Assembly (NCBI GenBank): GCA_041493955.1
Contig: JBGPZW010000011.1
Location: 1-38,429, forward strand
DNA length: 38,429 bases
Reading direction: 5' to 3'
Origin: QHYU01 sp041493955
Lineage (GTDB): Bacteria > Acidobacteriota > Terriglobia > Acidiferrales > UBA7541
Position 1 is the first letter of the stretch, and the number at the start of each line of letters is the position of its first letter. Positions 11,080 to 18,443 of this stretch are shown here, one piece after another. A model generated the notes under the pieces. That model saw nothing but the letters and a program-made list of their open reading frames with translations, was not told the DNA's origin and did no database searches. The position numbers and the translations under genes are program-made.

Positions 11080-11502
11080 CTAGCGCTTGCTGAACTGGAA
11101 GCGCTTCCGGGCGCCCTTCTGCCCGTACTTCTTGCGTTCCTTCATGCGCGAATCACGCGTCAGGAAGCCGTGCTTGCGCAGGCCCGTGCGCAGCTCGGCG
11201 TTGAACCGCGCCAGCGCCCGGGAGAGCCCCATGCGCACCGCGCCCGCCTGCCCGCCCGCGCCGCCACCTTTGACCGTGGCGGTGACATCGATCTGGTTCA
11301 GGGTCTCGGTGAATTTCAGCGGTGCGATGGCCGCGTTCTTCCAGGCCACGTTATGGAAGTAATCTTCCACCGCCCGGCCGTTGACCTCGTATTTGCCCGA
11401 GCCCAGCTTGACGAACACGCGCGCCACCGCTTCCTTGCGGCGGCCGGTACCGTAGAACTGCTGTCTGCTGACGCCCTCGAGGGGCTGTGCACTGGAACTC
11501 AA
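11080..11502 (-). CDS. rpsI: 30S ribosomal protein S9
   Basis: S9 sits in the 30S head; its C-terminal tail reaches the P-site tRNA. The 140-aa protein contains FYGTGRRKEAVARVFV, GGGAGGQAGAVRMGLSRAL and the basic tail RKKYGQKGARKRFQFSKR ending in the universal SKR. The start is a TTG at 11502 with GAGGAGGG directly upstream, giving about ten residues before the conserved block. It follows rplM by 73 nt in the standard L13-S9 pair. Confidence 0.97.
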   Translation of the reverse strand: MSSSAQPLEGVSRQQFYGTGRRKEAVARVFVKLGSGKYEVNGRAVEDYFHNVAWKNAAIAPLKFTETLNQIDVTATVKGGGAGGQAGAVRMGLSRALARFNAELRTGLRKHGFLTRDSRMKERKKYGQKGARKRFQFSKR

Positions 11503-11575
11503 CTTCCCTCCTCAACCATCCACACGACGCCGCGCCTTACCCGCGGCGGGCTACAAGAAAAGGTCAGCCGTTGGG

Positions 11576-12025
11576 CTAGAACGCCAGCGGCAGCGGTTTC
11601 TGACCGGCATGTCGCTCGAGGCCTTTGGCGTCCAGGTAAACGCGCAGCTTACGGGCGCGGCGGGCGCGCAGTTTGTTCTTGGGCAGCATGCCCAGGATGG
11701 CCTCGCGCACAATCCAGTCCGCGCGATTCGCCCGGAGACGCTTGATGGGGACTTCCTTCAAGCCGCCGGGGTACCCGCTGTGATGGTAGTAGATCTTTTG
11801 CTCGAGCTTGTTGCCGGTCAGGCGAATCTGCCCGGCGTTGATCACCACGACGTGATCGCCGGAGTCCAGAAACGGAGTAAAGCTCGGCTTGTCCTTGCCG
11901 ATCAGCACCCGCGCCACCCGCGTGGCCAGGCGCCCCAACACCTGCCCGGCCGCGTCCACCACATACCAGGTATCGCCGTGCTTCAGCCGTTCGGCCTCGA
12001 GGCCCTTGGGTACGTACGTCCGCAT
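11576..12025 (-). CDS. rplM: 50S ribosomal protein L13
   Basis: L13 is an early-assembling 50S protein. The product contains TWYVVDAAGQVLGRLATRVA, GDHVVVINAGQIRLTGNK and the KYYHHSGYPGG-like block IYYHHSGYPGGLKEVP, typical of the family. I start at the ATG at 12025 (149 aa). A longer frame from a TTG at 12064 would overlap the predicted -10 element and is therefore unlikely. GGAAAGG lies 13 bases upstream, a rather long spacing. It is the first gene of the rplM-to-frr cluster. Confidence 0.93.
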   Translation of the reverse strand: MRTYVPKGLEAERLKHGDTWYVVDAAGQVLGRLATRVARVLIGKDKPSFTPFLDSGDHVVVINAGQIRLTGNKLEQKIYYHHSGYPGGLKEVPIKRLRANRADWIVREAILGMLPKNKLRARRARKLRVYLDAKGLERHAGQKPLPLAF

Positions 12026-12063
12026 GCGCTCAGTCACACCTTTCCGTATAAAGACAAACGTCA

Positions 12064-12092
12064 ACGATAGAGGATGCGCTCGCTTTTGTCAA
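12064..12092 (-). promoter_or_regulatory. Promoter of the rplM-rpsI-rpsB-tsf-pyrH-frr cluster
   Basis: On the minus strand a perfect TTGACA (12092-12087), a 17-base spacer and TATCGT (12069-12064) precede rplM. The implied transcription start near 12057 leaves a leader of about 30 nt. Confidence 0.7.
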
Positions 12093-12133
12093 CGCAGGGA
12101 TGAGGCAGTCTTGCGCGCGCCGCCGGGACGATT

Positions 12134-12799
12134 TCAGCGGCTGGGCCCGGTTTCGACCACCACTACCAGCCGCCGCGGCCCGTGCGCACCCATCACCAGG
12201 ATCTTCTCGATGTCCGCGGTGCGGCTTGACCCCGTGATGAGGCCCAGGAATGAGTTGTGAGCTACGGCACCGCTTTCTTGCACCCTGGCCAGCGCTGTTT
12301 CCAGGTCGGGCACGAGTTGGTCCAGGTTGGCCAGAACAATGTGGCACGGAGCGACCACGGAGGCCCCGCGACCCCCGCAACTCGCCGAGACGAGGATCGA
12401 GCCGGTCGCCGCTACCAGCGTCTCCGCCAGCGTGAGGGTGGCCTGGGAGGATTCGCGGGGCCCCCCTTCGCTCGACCACCGCAGGTTCCGGCCATTCTGC
12501 CAATTCTGTGACATGCGGCGCAGGCCCGGCGCGTCCTGCAGAAAGATTTCCCCTGGCGGAAGCGAGGCCAGCACGCCTTCGATGGCCGCCCAGCTTCCCG
12601 CGGTCTCCGAGGTCACAATGCATTCGGTGTAGTTGCCGGCGCATTCGGCCCGGAAGCGCTCCAACAGATCGCCCACAGGCGGAAAGATCTGTCCACCAGC
12701 CTGTGCGCCGGGCGCCGGCTGCCGGTGCGCAGGCGAGGCGACGGCTGCACGGACCCGTTCCAAGATTCGTTCGCGGCTCGGGTTGTCAGCGAGCGCCAT
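12134..12799 (-). CDS. lutC: LUD-domain lactate utilization protein LutC
   Basis: LutC is the third component of the LutABC iron-sulfur complex that oxidises L-lactate to pyruvate in bacteria lacking classical lactate dehydrogenases. The 221-aa protein starts at the ATG at 12799 (MALADNPSRERILERVRAAV). It has the LUD domain pattern, including TLTLAETLVAATGSILVSAS and, further on, SRTADIEKILVMGAHGPRRL near the C-terminus. Its start overlaps the end of lutB by 14 nt, indicating translational coupling. It lies last in the order lutA-lutB-lutC. Confidence 0.9.
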   Translation of the reverse strand: MALADNPSRERILERVRAAVASPAHRQPAPGAQAGGQIFPPVGDLLERFRAECAGNYTECIVTSETAGSWAAIEGVLASLPPGEIFLQDAPGLRRMSQNWQNGRNLRWSSEGGPRESSQATLTLAETLVAATGSILVSASCGGRGASVVAPCHIVLANLDQLVPDLETALARVQESGAVAHNSFLGLITGSSRTADIEKILVMGAHGPRRLVVVVETGPSR

Positions 12800-14201
12800 T
12801 CTGTTTCCTCCACAGAGTGCGGAACGACGCGCTGGGAATCGGCGGCGCCGCACGGGTTCGCGTCCACGTCCGCAGGGGGTCGAGCACGGAACCTTCCAAG
12901 CCCAGCGCATGGACCGCGCGCAGCAGCGTGCGTGCGGCCCACCCGGCCAGCGCGTAGCGCCTGGCATCGAGCAGCGTCCAGCGCCAGAGTTTGAACGCCA
13001 GGCGCTCACCGAAGGCCCGCGGCGCGGCGCGCACCGCGTTGCGCCGGTTGTGCAGCAGGTGATGATGCAGCTCGATCTTCACCGGACACACGCTGGTGCA
13101 CGCGCCGCACAGCGGGGACGCGTAGGAGAGATGCTGGAACTCCGCCAGGCCTCGCAGATGCGGCGTCAGCACGCTGCCGATCGGCCCCTGGTAGGTGGTG
13201 CCGTAGGTGTGCCCGCCGACATTGCGGAAGACCGGGCAGGCGTTCAGGCAGGCACCGCAACGGATGCAGTAGAGGACGTCGCGCTGTTCGAGGTCGGCGA
13301 GCAGCTCGCTGCGGCCGTTGTCCAGCAGGACGACGTGGAACTCCTGCGGCCCGTCGGGCTCGCTCGGCCCGCGCGGGCCTCCCACCAGGGTGTTATAGGT
13401 GGTGATGCCCTGGCCCGTGCCTGCTGTAGCCAGCACCGGCCACAGCACGGCGAGATCCTGCAAGCGCGGAATCACCTTCTCGACGCCGGCGACCGCAACG
13501 TGGATGCGGGGCAGGCTGGTGCAGAGCCGCGCATTGCCCTCGTTGGTGGTGATGGCGATCATGCCCGCGTCGGCCACCAGAAAATTCGCCCCGCTGATGC
13601 CCATCTCGGCGGAAAAAAACGCCCGGCGCAGAGCGCGCCGCGCCGCGGCAACCAGCTCGGGCGGGTCGTCGCCCTCCACGTCTCCGAGTTTTTCGCGGAA
13701 CAGCGCGGCAATCTGCTCGCGCGTCAGGTGCATCGCCGGCGTGACGATGTGATACGGCGGCTCATTCCGCAACTGCACGATGAATTCGCCCAGGTCGGTC
13801 TCAAACACCTCGATGCCGAGCTTCTCCAGCGCGGGGTTGAGGAAAATCTCTTCGGTGACCATGGACTTGGATTTCACCACGCAGCGGACTCCCCGGTCGG
13901 CCGCCAGGCTGGTGATGTAGTTACACGCCTCCTCGGCGTTGGTGGCCCAGAAAACGCGCCCGCCGCGCTCCTGCACACGCTGCTCGAATTGCAGCAGATA
14001 GCGGTCCAGGTGGTTGACCGCCTCCCATTTCACCTCGTGGCAGCGCTGCCGCGCAGCTTCCCAATCGGCAATTCGCGCGCGGCCCTTGGCGAAGGCCGCG
14101 TCGTACTGGTCGATCCCCCGGCGGATGATCTGCCGGTGCGTGAGGTCGGCGGCTTTTTCCGCCGCGCGGCGGAGGAAATCCTGCGCCGGGGTTCCGTTCA
14201 T
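12786..14201 (-). CDS. lutB: Iron-sulfur LUD protein LutB
   Basis: This is the largest subunit of the lactate oxidation complex. Starting at the ATG at 14201, the 471-aa protein has an N-terminal LUD domain (for example VVKSKSMVTEEIFLNPALE and SGANFLVADAGMIAITTNEG). Two 4Fe-4S cluster motifs of ferredoxin type follow, CIRCGACLNACPVF and CGACTSVCPVKI, then a C-terminal helical region found in LutB. A longer frame from 14291 would overlap lutA heavily and was not used. It overlaps lutA by 4 nt (ATGA), so the two are translationally coupled. LutB passes electrons from lactate toward the respiratory chain; the exact partner is not visible here. Confidence 0.93.
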   Translation of the reverse strand: MNGTPAQDFLRRAAEKAADLTHRQIIRRGIDQYDAAFAKGRARIADWEAARQRCHEVKWEAVNHLDRYLLQFEQRVQERGGRVFWATNAEEACNYITSLAADRGVRCVVKSKSMVTEEIFLNPALEKLGIEVFETDLGEFIVQLRNEPPYHIVTPAMHLTREQIAALFREKLGDVEGDDPPELVAAARRALRRAFFSAEMGISGANFLVADAGMIAITTNEGNARLCTSLPRIHVAVAGVEKVIPRLQDLAVLWPVLATAGTGQGITTYNTLVGGPRGPSEPDGPQEFHVVLLDNGRSELLADLEQRDVLYCIRCGACLNACPVFRNVGGHTYGTTYQGPIGSVLTPHLRGLAEFQHLSYASPLCGACTSVCPVKIELHHHLLHNRRNAVRAAPRAFGERLAFKLWRWTLLDARRYALAGWAARTLLRAVHALGLEGSVLDPLRTWTRTRAAPPIPSASFRTLWRKQNGAR

Positions 14202-14926
14202 GGGGCCCCCTGCGCCAGGATGCTGGCGATGTGGATGGCGCGGACGCCGGACTTGCGCCGGCGGAGGATGCCCTCGATGTGCAGCAGGCAACTGGAGTCG
14301 GCTGAGGTCACATACTCGGCGCGCGTCGCGTCAATGTTCTGCGCCTTGGTCTCGCCCATAGCCGAGGAGATCATCGCGAACTTCACGGAGAACATTCCGC
14401 CAAAGCCGCAACACTCTTCCGCGTAGGGCATTTCCAGCAGTTCCAGATCGCCCACGCGCCGCAGCAGCTCTCGCGGCTCCTCCTTGAGGCGCAATTCGCG
14501 CAGCGCATGGCAGGAGTCGTGGTAAGTCACCCGGTGAGGAAAGCGGGCGCCCACATCCGCCACCTTCGCCACCTTGACCAGGAACTCGGAGAACTCGAAC
14601 ACGCGCCCGCGGAGTGCCTCGGCCTCCACGCGCAGCGGGCTGGCGGCCAGCAACTCGGGATAAAAAGCGCGCACCATGGCCGTGCAGGAGCCCGAGGGAC
14701 AGACAATGACCTCGGCGCCGGCGAAGACGCGGACAAAGTGCTCCGCCAGCGGCACCGCCTCCTGCCAGTACCCGGTGTTGAACGCTGGCTGCCCGCAACA
14801 GGTTTGCTGCGGCCGGAATTCCACTTCGCAGCCGATGCGCCGGAGGACACGGGCCATGTCCAGACCAATCTGCGGGCCCAACTGGTCCACAAAACAGGGA
14901 ACGAAAAGGGCCACTCGGCGTGACAT
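14198..14926 (-). CDS. lutA: CCG-motif lactate utilization protein LutA
   Basis: LutA carries two cysteine-rich CCG domains, as in heterodisulfide reductase subunit HdrB and glycolate oxidase GlcF. The 242-aa product shows the first CCG block, TCCGQPAFNTGY, and the second, ECCGFGGMFSVKF, with supporting cysteines in VPCFVDQL, CPSGSC and YHDSCHALRE. The ATG at 14926 is preceded by AAGGGCAGG. It is the first gene of the lutABC operon and overlaps lutB by 4 nt. No LutR- or LldR-like regulator is adjacent. Confidence 0.93.
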   Translation of the reverse strand: MSRRVALFVPCFVDQLGPQIGLDMARVLRRIGCEVEFRPQQTCCGQPAFNTGYWQEAVPLAEHFVRVFAGAEVIVCPSGSCTAMVRAFYPELLAASPLRVEAEALRGRVFEFSEFLVKVAKVADVGARFPHRVTYHDSCHALRELRLKEEPRELLRRVGDLELLEMPYAEECCGFGGMFSVKFAMISSAMGETKAQNIDATRAEYVTSADSSCLLHIEGILRRRKSGVRAIHIASILAQGAP

Positions 14927-15203
14927 CTGCCTGCCCTTATAGACTCAAATCTGCGCGCGTGCAACCACGAGCGTGCCAGACGGCAGAGCCGGGCCGACAA
15001 GCAAGACGCCGCGGTCCGCTTCTTGGTCAGATAGTCAGAAAAGAACGGGAGAGGAACCCACGAGCCGAGGAGGAGCGGAGTTCCCCGTGAGTGAATGGGG
15101 GAAGCAAGGCGAGAGGGCGCGGGCGCCCGCGCAGTACTCAGCGTCGGCCGGTCTCCGACACCGCGGCGCGGCCCGCAGCCACCTGCCTGCGCAGACGGCC
15201 AGG
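14927..15203. other. Intergenic region between bactofilin and lutA
   Basis: Both neighbours are read leftwards, so this is the upstream region of lutA and the downstream region of the bactofilin gene. A TTGCAC / 17 / TATAAG pair at 14936-14964 lies so close to the lutA start that the leader would be only a few bases. Nothing else was recognised. Confidence 0.3.
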
Positions 15204-15785
15204 CTAGCTGGTCGTTGTGGGGGTCTTCTGCCCGTGCGGGGTCACGACGTGCGTGGCCGAAGCGGCGCGGGTGAAAGCCGGGCGATCCAGGTTCGATTCC
15301 TTTTCGTGGGTGCGATCGATCTCGATCGAACCTTTGAAATAGGCGCCATCCTCGATCATGATCCGGGCGGTGGTCAGGTCGCCCACCACCGAACCGTCCT
15401 TCTTGATTTCGATGCGGTCGCGGGCGCGCAAATTGCCCTTCACGCTCCCATACACGACCACCTCGCGGGCCACCACATCGGCGGTCACCTTGGCGCTGGC
15501 CCCTACGGTGAGCTTGCGGTCCTCCAGCTGCACCAGGCCTTCCACGCTGCCATCAATGTGCAGGTCCTCGTTCCCGGTAATCTCGCCCTTCACTTGCAGG
15601 CTTGCACCCAACCGCGCCGTGGAGCGGTCAGTCGTACTCGTTAGCGGACGGATCGCATCGGTACTCATCGGAGCTCCTTCCCAAGATGTCGGAACTTTCT
15701 TCGGCGGAATCGTTCCCTGGGGCTGGGTCCCCGGTGGAACGGAATCAGCCGGTTGCGGCGTTTCATCTTTCTTATTCCCCCACAT
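15204..15785 (-). CDS. Bactofilin family cytoskeletal protein
   Basis: Bactofilins form nucleotide-independent filaments that organise cell shape or polar structures. The ATG at 15785 has GGAGGAGGGG directly upstream and gives 193 aa; a frame opening at 15809 would add eight non-conserved residues. The N-terminal 60 residues are Pro/Thr-rich and probably disordered. The central domain (about residues 55-150) is built from short beta-helix turns with regularly spaced Gly and Val: ASLQVKGEITGNEDLHIDGS, VEGLVQLEDRKLTVGASAKV, VVVYGSVKGNLRARDRIEI. A flexible polar tail follows. No peptidase or membrane partner is adjacent, so its specific role cannot be assigned. Confidence 0.88.
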   Translation of the reverse strand: MWGNKKDETPQPADSVPPGTQPQGTIPPKKVPTSWEGAPMSTDAIRPLTSTTDRSTARLGASLQVKGEITGNEDLHIDGSVEGLVQLEDRKLTVGASAKVTADVVAREVVVYGSVKGNLRARDRIEIKKDGSVVGDLTTARIMIEDGAYFKGSIEIDRTHEKESNLDRPAFTRAASATHVVTPHGQKTPTTTS

Positions 15786-16257
15786 GGCCCCTCCTCCGGA
15801 CAGACACACCCACCAGAGAGTTTCTGGCGTAGGACTGGGGTGCGGAACAATCTAGCCCTATGCTGCAAGATGAGGCAAGCGCAAAATTTAGGGGGTGTTC
15901 CGATCTGCAATGCGGTTCCCCGGTAACGGTCTTCTGGCGCCAGCGGACACGAATCAGTTACCGGTTTTCAGATGTCGATCGTCAGCTCCTTGCCATCGCC
16001 GCCCAAGTCTCATATCTGAAATTTGGGATTCTGCCAGTCAGGGGAGCACTAGGCGTGACATGCCACGAGTGCAGGCAGACTCATTCCTCTCCTGCGCATG
16101 ACATTCGTGGCAAAGCTCCAATGAATTCCCTTCTCAGCCGATGGTCGATTGGTTCAGGTCCGCAACAGGCAGAGTAAATCCGGGGGCGTAGATTTGCATA
16201 TCGCGTACTAAGAACTGACAACTGGTAGCTGATAGCTGGAAACTGACGGCTGGGCTC
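15786..16257. other. 472-nt intergenic region with three consecutive inverted repeats
   Basis: No credible gene lies here. Three inverted repeats follow one another. CCGGTAAC (15920-15927) pairs with GTTACCGG (15957-15964) around a CTGGCGCCAG palindrome (15934-15943). TTTCAGAT (15966-15973) pairs with ATCTGAAA (16014-16021). TGCCACGA (16061-16068) pairs with TCGTGGCA (16105-16112). The order and spacing suggest a folded RNA or a degenerate mobile palindromic element. The last 55 nt before the lexA stop hold degenerate CTG-rich heptad repeats. Confidence 0.45.
16205..16256. repeat. Degenerate heptad repeats downstream of lexA
   Basis: Repeated units of the form AACTGAC / AACTGGTAGCTGATAGCTG / AAACTGACGGCTG run to the lexA stop. 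They resemble the intergenic heptad repeats reported in several soil bacteria. A related run occurs at 32365-32420. Confidence 0.4.
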
Positions 16258-16881
16258 TCAATACTTGCGCAGGACGCCGATTACCCGCCCCTGGATCTTC
16301 ACATCGGCTGCCGGAACGATGATGGGTTGCATCTCGCCGTTGGCCGGCTGGAGGCGGATCTTGCCGCCCGACTCGCGGTAGAAGCGCTTGAGCGTGGCTT
16401 CCTCCCCGCCGACCAGCGCGACGACCGTCTCCCCGGGGTTGGCAACCTGGGTCTGTTCGACGACGATGAAGTCGCCGTCCATGATGTGGTCGTCCACCAT
16501 GGAATTGCCCTTCACCTGCAGCACAAAAACATTGCTGCCGCGGGCGAAATCGCCGAGCGAAATCGTCTCGCGGTCTTCGACGGCCTCGAGCGGCTGGCCG
16601 GCGGCGATGCGGCCCGCCAGCGGCAGCTCCACCTGGTGGCGCTCGATCACCTGCTCGCGCACGGGCTTGGGCAACTGCATCACCTCGATCGAACGGCTCT
16701 GGTTGTAGCCGCGCCGGATGAAGCCCTTACGCTCGAGCGTGGTGATGTGCTTGTGCACGGTGGCCAGCGAGGTGAGCTTGAGCGAACGCGCGATCTCCTC
16801 GAAGCTCGGCGAATAGCCGTGCTTGTTGAGGAAGTTCACCAGAAAATCGAGGACCTCTTTCTGCCGCTTCGTGAGTGTCAT
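16258..16881 (-). CDS. lexA: SOS response repressor LexA
   Basis: LexA represses DNA-damage genes until RecA filaments trigger its self-cleavage. The 207-aa protein (start ATG 16881, MTLTKRQKEVLDFLVNFLNK) has the winged helix-turn-helix with HGYSPSFEEIARSLKLTSLA and THKHITTLERKGFI-type recognition elements. The cleavage site is Ala94-Gly95 in GRIAAGQP. The S24 catalytic Ser127 is in GNSM and Lys165 in EATLKRF, so self-cleavage should be intact. A longer frame from 17040 runs through the promoter and was rejected. recA, its co-protease, lies in the same window at 30100. The operator sequence is unknown; no E. coli- or Bacillus-type box is obvious. Confidence 0.97.
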   Translation of the reverse strand: MTLTKRQKEVLDFLVNFLNKHGYSPSFEEIARSLKLTSLATVHKHITTLERKGFIRRGYNQSRSIEVMQLPKPVREQVIERHQVELPLAGRIAAGQPLEAVEDRETISLGDFARGSNVFVLQVKGNSMVDDHIMDGDFIVVEQTQVANPGETVVALVGGEEATLKRFYRESGGKIRLQPANGEMQPIIVPAADVKIQGRVIGVLRKY

Positions 16882-16909
16882 GGCGCTCCTCGAACCTGCC
16901 TCATAGCAT

Positions 16910-16938
16910 AGCCTAGGCGAAGCAAAAGCGAAAGTCAA
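16910..16938 (-). promoter_or_regulatory. lexA promoter, with possible operator repeats
   Basis: On the minus strand TTGACT (16938-16933) is separated by 17 bases from TAGGCT (16915-16910). A TTTCGCTT motif occurs twice, once overlapping the -35 side and once in the spacer, with a related TTGCTTCG. These repeats are candidates for a LexA operator if it autoregulates, but this is inference. Confidence 0.55.
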
Positions 16939-17066
16939 GCGAAATGCTCCCGCGGGGTTCTTCTCCGGAATTAGTACTTTTTCCTGCGCGCCAGGATGTG
17001 GCCTGGTGAGTCCGATTCTCTCAAATATATTGATGTACAATCCGGCCCGAATCGAAGGAGCGCCCG

Positions 17067-18014
17067 ATGAACCGATCCACTGGGGTCACCGCGACCGCCG
17101 TGCTGGCAATCGTCGGCAGCGCTTTTTGCATTCTCTTTTCGCTTCTCGTCATTGCAGCCGCATTCCTCATCCCCAGCGACCCACCGCAACCTCCTTTTTT
17201 CAAGTTCGCTTTGCCCTTCACGGCCGCCTTGTTCATTGGGGGTTCAGCGCTGGGGATTGCGACAGCCATAGGTTTGCTCCGCCTGCGGCGCTGGGCCAGA
17301 ATTTCGTTGCTCGTTTTCAGCGGGCTTCTGGTCTTCTTCGCGGGGATCTCAGTGCCCTTAATCTTCGCTGTGCCCATTCACGTGCAGGATAATCTCCCCG
17401 CCGAAGCCATCCGGACGACACGAATTGTCTTCTCAGTTTTCTATCTGCTTCTCGTTGCGGTCGGCTGCTGGTGGTTGTACCTGTTCAACACGCGCGCCGT
17501 GAAAGAACAGTTTCTCGGCGGGGGCACATCGGGCCCGGCTCCCCAAGGTCCTCAGAAGCCCCTCAGTATCGTCATCATCGCCTGGATCATGTTGATTGGG
17601 GGCTGCCTGCTGCTGCCTTTCTCGCTGCTCAAGATGCCCACAGTCATTCTAGGGTTCATCTTGACGGGTTGGATTGCACGCCTGGTATATCTGGCATATG
17701 GCGTGGCACAAGTCCTTCTGGGCCTTGGTCTGTTGAAACTGAAACCGCTGAGCCGGACGCTGGCTGTGTACTTCTTATTTTTCGGCCTTCTCAATACTGC
17801 GGCGCAAATGCTCCTGCCCGGGCGGGAGGCGCGCTTTGCGGCGCTGATGAAACTCAATCCCCTGGGTTTGCCGGCGACGAATGTTCCTCCGCCCGCTTCA
17901 GCCTATTGGTTCGGGTTGGTCTTCGGCACGCTCAGCTCGCTCGTGTTGGTCTGGTTCTTGATCCGCGGAAAAGATGCCTTCCTCGCCGCCGGGCAGACGC
18001 AGAGCGCCCCCTGA
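17067..18014 (+). CDS. Eight-helix membrane protein with internal duplication, unknown function
   Basis: I recognise no named family. The 315-aa protein begins at ATG 17067 with GAAGGAG eight bases upstream. About eight hydrophobic segments are visible, arranged as two similar halves (about residues 1-150 and 165-310). Each half has a hydrophobic opening hairpin, a central GLLRLRRWARIS / GLLKLKPLSRTL element followed by a further hydrophobic segment, and a closing helix ending WWLYLFNTRAVKEQF / LVWFLIRGKDAF. The halves are joined by a Gly/Pro/Gln linker (SGPAPQGPQKP). There are no catalytic motifs. It is transcribed alone, divergently from lexA. A DUF-type integral membrane protein is the safest description. 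Confidence 0.75.
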   Translation: MNRSTGVTATAVLAIVGSAFCILFSLLVIAAAFLIPSDPPQPPFFKFALPFTAALFIGGSALGIATAIGLLRLRRWARISLLVFSGLLVFFAGISVPLIFAVPIHVQDNLPAEAIRTTRIVFSVFYLLLVAVGCWWLYLFNTRAVKEQFLGGGTSGPAPQGPQKPLSIVIIAWIMLIGGCLLLPFSLLKMPTVILGFILTGWIARLVYLAYGVAQVLLGLGLLKLKPLSRTLAVYFLFFGLLNTAAQMLLPGREARFAALMKLNPLGLPATNVPPPASAYWFGLVFGTLSSLVLVWFLIRGKDAFLAAGQTQSAP

Positions 18015-18443
18015 GCGCCGCTTTTGCGCTCCGCCGCGACGCAAATCAAGCTTGCCTCGTACTGGCCCGCGCGTCCTGGGAGTCCTAGCGGTTCTGGTCT
18101 GTGAGTGCCCGAGACCTGTGTTTCAGACGTTGAAAGCGGCTGATTCTCCGCACGGCAAACCGCGGCGAATATGGTATGATTTGGAATTGCGACAGGTGCA
18201 GCCCCGCGCCCTGCCAGATGTCGTTCTCCGAAACGTTCAGGAGAAGCCGCAGGCGGGTTCATGTCATCTTGTGTTTTCTGGTTGCTCGGCGGACCATCGA
18301 AAAACTCATCCACGCCTGCGCCGCAATTCTGGCTGGCGCGTTCTCGATGCAGTTTCGATGCATCCGGCCAGTTGGAGTATCATCTTCTCCGGCGACGGCA
18401 AACACCGGCCGCCCCGGCTCAATACAGGTGATCTGAAGGACTC
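18015..18443. other. Intergenic region upstream of korA
   Basis: A TATGAT hexamer occurs near 18174 and TATCAT near 18380, either of which could be a -10 element for korA, but neither has a good -35. An 86-codon frame at 18176-18436 lacks a ribosome-binding site and protein-like composition and is not called a gene. Nothing else was recognised. Confidence 0.35.

Noticed and set aside
12633..14426. A 597-codon plus-strand frame across lutB
   Set aside because: Antisense to lutB, which has intact iron-sulfur motifs; composition is typical of a shadow frame.
14936..14964. TTGCAC / 17 / TATAAG promoter for lutA
   Set aside because: Start of transcription would fall within a few bases of the ATG and leave the Shine-Dalgarno outside the transcript; kept only as a remark.
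18176..18436. An 86-codon frame upstream of korA
   Set aside because: No ribosome-binding site, Arg/Ser-rich and without protein-like periodicity.
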